Origin: Lachnospiraceae bacterium | GTDB taxonomy: Bacteria > Bacillota > Clostridia > Lachnospirales > Lachnospiraceae | Assembly (NCBI GenBank): GCA_022798035.1 | Contig: JAAWLS010000108.1 | Span: forward strand, 1-7,653 | Length of the DNA: 7,653 bases | Direction: 5' to 3' | In this document: positions 5,501-7,653 of the stretch, piece by piece | Layout: every line of letters starts with the position of its first letter | Numbering within the stretch: the first letter of the stretch is position 1 | Notes under the pieces: model-generated | Told to the model about the DNA's origin: nothing | What the model saw: the letters and a program-made list of their open reading frames with translations, nothing else | Databases searched by the model: none | Made by a program: the position numbers and the translations under genes

Positions 5501-7653
5501 CTACTCTACTGCTTTTAGCAGATAAATACGGGATTCAAAATCACCGCAGGGCTTCACATCATCCGGCACCTGCCCGGCAGTTGCATCGGAGGTATTCAGC
5601 CCCAGACACATCAGCTCATCTCCGTAATGCCTCGTACCGGTCTGACTGTTTTCATAACAGAATCCTTCTTCCAATCCCTGCAGCTTCACCCGGATAAAAC
5701 GGTCGTTCACCACATTCAGTACGCGATACCAGCCCACCAAAGCCGTCTTCTTGTCCTGGCTGACTGCCATCCAGGCCGTCTCATTTCCTTCAAAAGGACT
5801 TTTCAGCCGGTAAAAGGTGCCGAACTGCAGCAGACTGCGGTATGTTTTCATAAATGCAATCTGCTCCTTCACCTCAGCGATTTCTTCCTCTGACAGCTGA
5901 TTCAAATCCAGCTCGTAGCCAAAAGTTCCGAAATAGGCCACATTTGCCCTTGTGTGAAGGGGAGTCATTCGGTACACCTGATGATTTGGAACCACCGACA
6001 CATGGCTGCCGATACTGCTGATAGGATAGCACATGGATGTTCCATATTGAATCTTTATCCGCTCCACCGCGTCGGAATTATCGCTTGCCCAGCCCTGAGG
6101 CGCATAATACAGCATTCCGGCATCAAATCTGCCGCCGCCGCTGGCACAGGACTCGAACAGCACCTGCGGAAATTCACTGGCAAGACGCTCATACAAATCA
6201 TAAACTCCCAGAATATAACGGTGGAATACTTCCCCCTGACGCTCTGCCGGAAGGGAATTACTGCAGCATTCTGTGATGCTCCGGTTCATATCCCATTTGA
6301 TATAGGAAATTTTTGCATTCCGCAGAATTTTCGCCATCATCTCATAGATACAGTCCACCACTTCTTTTCTGGAGAAATCCAGCACATACTGATTTCTGCC
6401 GTGAGTGTTAGCTCTTTTTTCGACCTCCAGAATCCAGTCCGGATGACTGCGGTACAAATCAGAATCTTTATTCACCATCTCCGGCTCAAACCAGAGACCG
6501 AACTTCATGCCAAGCTCTTCCACCCGCTTAGACAATCCCTCAATACCTCCAGAAAGCCGTTCCGTGTTTGCCACCCAGTCTCCAAGCCCGGCAAAATCGT
6601 TGTTCCGCTGGCCGAACCAGCCGTCATCCAGCACAAACAATTCTACGCCGCACTCTTTTGCTTTCTTTGCAATATGCACCAGTTTATCCTCTGTAAAATC
6701 AAAATAAGTTGCTTCCCAGTTATTGATGAGAATCGGACGTGTCTTGTCTCTCCAGTAACCTCTTGCCAGCCGTTTCTGGAACAATTTCTGAAAAGTCTGG
6801 CTCATGTGGTTCAGTCCGTGATTGGTATAAACCATCACCGCCTCCGGCGTCTGGAAATCTTCCCCAGGTTTTAACAGCCATTCAAACTGTTCCGGATGAA
6901 TGCCCACCAGCACCCTGGTGACATCATGGGCATCCACCTCCGCCTGAATCAGAAAATTTCCGCTGTAGACAAAACAAAATCCAATGGCTTCTCCCTGATT
7001 CTCTGCTGCAGAAGGCCGTTTCAAGACAACAAAAGGATTGTGCTCATGAGAAGAATTTCCCCGCAGGCTGCCCACAGACTGAACACCCATGGTGAGGCTC
7101 CGGGTCTTCAGATGCCGTTCTCTAGCCCATGCTCCGGACAGCTGCATCCACTCATAATCACAGTCCGGCAAATCCAGACACAGACTCATAGCCCGGCCCA
7201 GCCGCACGCTGGCCGTTCCTTCGTTGATATAGCGGACACTGCGGGCAATAACGCCCCCCTGGGCAAATATTGTATACAATAACTCGGCTTTCACTCCTGT
7301 CACAGCATCACGCAGCTCCAGCACAAGAGTGGAGGCTTCTGTCTCCTGATCCGTATAAGTTGCCGGAAGCCCGGAAAGTTTTGGTTTTCCAGCCTCGATT
7401 CGATAAGAGTGGTACTGAAAATCTGCAATTCTGCTTCCATTTTCCTGCAAAACTTCCACCGCCGGAGCCCTGTAATCTCCAGTGCCATATACTGGCAGTT
7501 CCTGCTTGATATGCTCCATAGAAAAAGATTTATCTCCCTCAAAAGTACAGGAGGACATCGGCCGCGGAGCCAGTTCCAGCAAATCCGTAAAATTTTCTCT
7601 GTCATGAATCCGTCCGCCGAAATAGAGATGCCCCATCTGTCCGTTAGGCAGAA
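5501..7653 (-). CDS. aga: Alpha-galactosidase, glycoside hydrolase family 36 (N-terminus beyond window edge)
   Basis: A retaining GH36 enzyme that removes terminal alpha-1,6-galactose from melibiose, raffinose, stachyose or galactomannan. Numbering from the ATG at 7636 gives 711 residues, but this Met is internal: the frame stays open to the right edge and reads L-P-N-G-Q-M-G-H-L-Y-F-G-G-R-I, a conserved early GH36 stretch, so perhaps 20-35 residues are missing. Layout: N-terminal beta-sandwich (to about 270), TIM barrel (about 295-600) and C-terminal beta domain. Motifs: WEATYFDF (307-314), LDDGWFG (336-342), FEPEMV (383-388), YIKWDMNR with nucleophile D449, FESCASGGGRFD (494-505), and WASDNSD with acid/base D519. 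The 70-residue spacing of the two aspartates is as in Geobacillus AgaA (D478/D548). A cytoplasmic tetramer is expected from relatives; a signal peptide cannot be excluded because the start is missing. Its TAG overlaps the ribosome-binding site of the next gene. Exact substrate is not readable; alpha-N-acetylgalactosaminidase activity is less likely. Confidence 0.96.
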   Translation of the reverse strand, partial: LPNGQMGHLYFGGRIHDRENFTDLLELAPRPMSSCTFEGDKSFSMEHIKQELPVYGTGDYRAPAVEVLQENGSRIADFQYHSYRIEAGKPKLSGLPATYTDQETEASTLVLELRDAVTGVKAELLYTIFAQGGVIARSVRYINEGTASVRLGRAMSLCLDLPDCDYEWMQLSGAWARERHLKTRSLTMGVQSVGSLRGNSSHEHNPFVVLKRPSAAENQGEAIGFCFVYSGNFLIQAEVDAHDVTRVLVGIHPEQFEWLLKPGEDFQTPEAVMVYTNHGLNHMSQTFQKLFQKRLARGYWRDKTRPILINNWEATYFDFTEDKLVHIAKKAKECGVELFVLDDGWFGQRNNDFAGLGDWVANTERLSGGIEGLSKRVEELGMKFGLWFEPEMVNKDSDLYRSHPDWILEVEKRANTHGRNQYVLDFSRKEVVDCIYEMMAKILRNAKISYIKWDMNRSITECCSNSLPAERQGEVFHRYILGVYDLYERLASEFPQVLFESCASGGGRFDAGMLYYAPQGWASDNSDAVERIKIQYGTSMCYPISSIGSHVSVVPNHQVYRMTPLHTRANVAYFGTFGYELDLNQLSEEEIAEVKEQIAFMKTYRSLLQFGTFYRLKSPFEGNETAWMAVSQDKKTALVGWYRVLNVVNDRFIRVKLQGLEEGFCYENSQTGTRHYGDELMCLGLNTSDATAGQVPDDVKPCGDFESRIYLLKAVE

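Noticed and set aside
5954..6874. A 306-codon open frame on the plus strand
   Set aside because: It lies wholly opposite the catalytic barrel of the alpha-galactosidase, whose motifs are intact; its translation resembles no family I know and it has no good ribosome-binding site. It is an antisense shadow.

Overview
The window looks like a chromosomal stretch from a Gram-positive anaerobe of the Lachnospiraceae/Clostridia type. This is inferred from moderate GC content, strong GGAGG-type ribosome-binding sites, Firmicutes-style protein families (TopB, YczE-like membrane protein, GH36 alpha-galactosidase) and an AAA-ATPase-like/DUF1703 protein of a kind common in gut anaerobes. All seven convincing genes lie on the minus strand, so transcription runs from the right edge to the left. 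Both edge genes are cut by the window.

Right block (about 4770-7653): a GH36 alpha-galactosidase, open at its N-terminus across the right edge, is followed after 8 bases by a YczE/YyaS-type multi-pass membrane protein whose ribosome-binding site overlaps the galactosidase stop. A strong intrinsic terminator (11-bp stem, 4770-4811) ends this two-gene unit.

Middle block (about 4036-4770): a single GNAT N-acetyltransferase gene with its own terminator (15-bp stem). Its 5' leader is unusually structured. It has a 10-bp inverted repeat, and next to the gene three segments of which the middle one can pair either with an upstream GGAGGG or with the gene's own Shine-Dalgarno. A possible 12-codon leader peptide ends exactly at the middle segment. 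This resembles the layout of translational attenuators and is the most interesting signal in the window.

Left block (1 to about 3914): a good promoter (TTGCAA-17-TATAAT) drives a DnaQ-like 3'-5' exonuclease fused to a topoisomerase-type zinc ribbon. A 75-residue protein of unknown function, then DNA topoisomerase III (topB, 4 bases downstream), and 42 bases later an AAA-ATPase-like/DUF1703 protein running off the left edge follow. No intrinsic terminator is visible between these four, so they are probably one operon. The first three suggest a DNA-processing module in which nuclease and topoisomerase share a type of DNA-binding zinc ribbon.

No tRNA, rRNA, CRISPR array, insertion sequence or phage gene was seen. 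No intergenic gap exceeds 300 bases. The two largest (3865-4134 and 4591-4850) hold the promoter, terminators and leader structures described.
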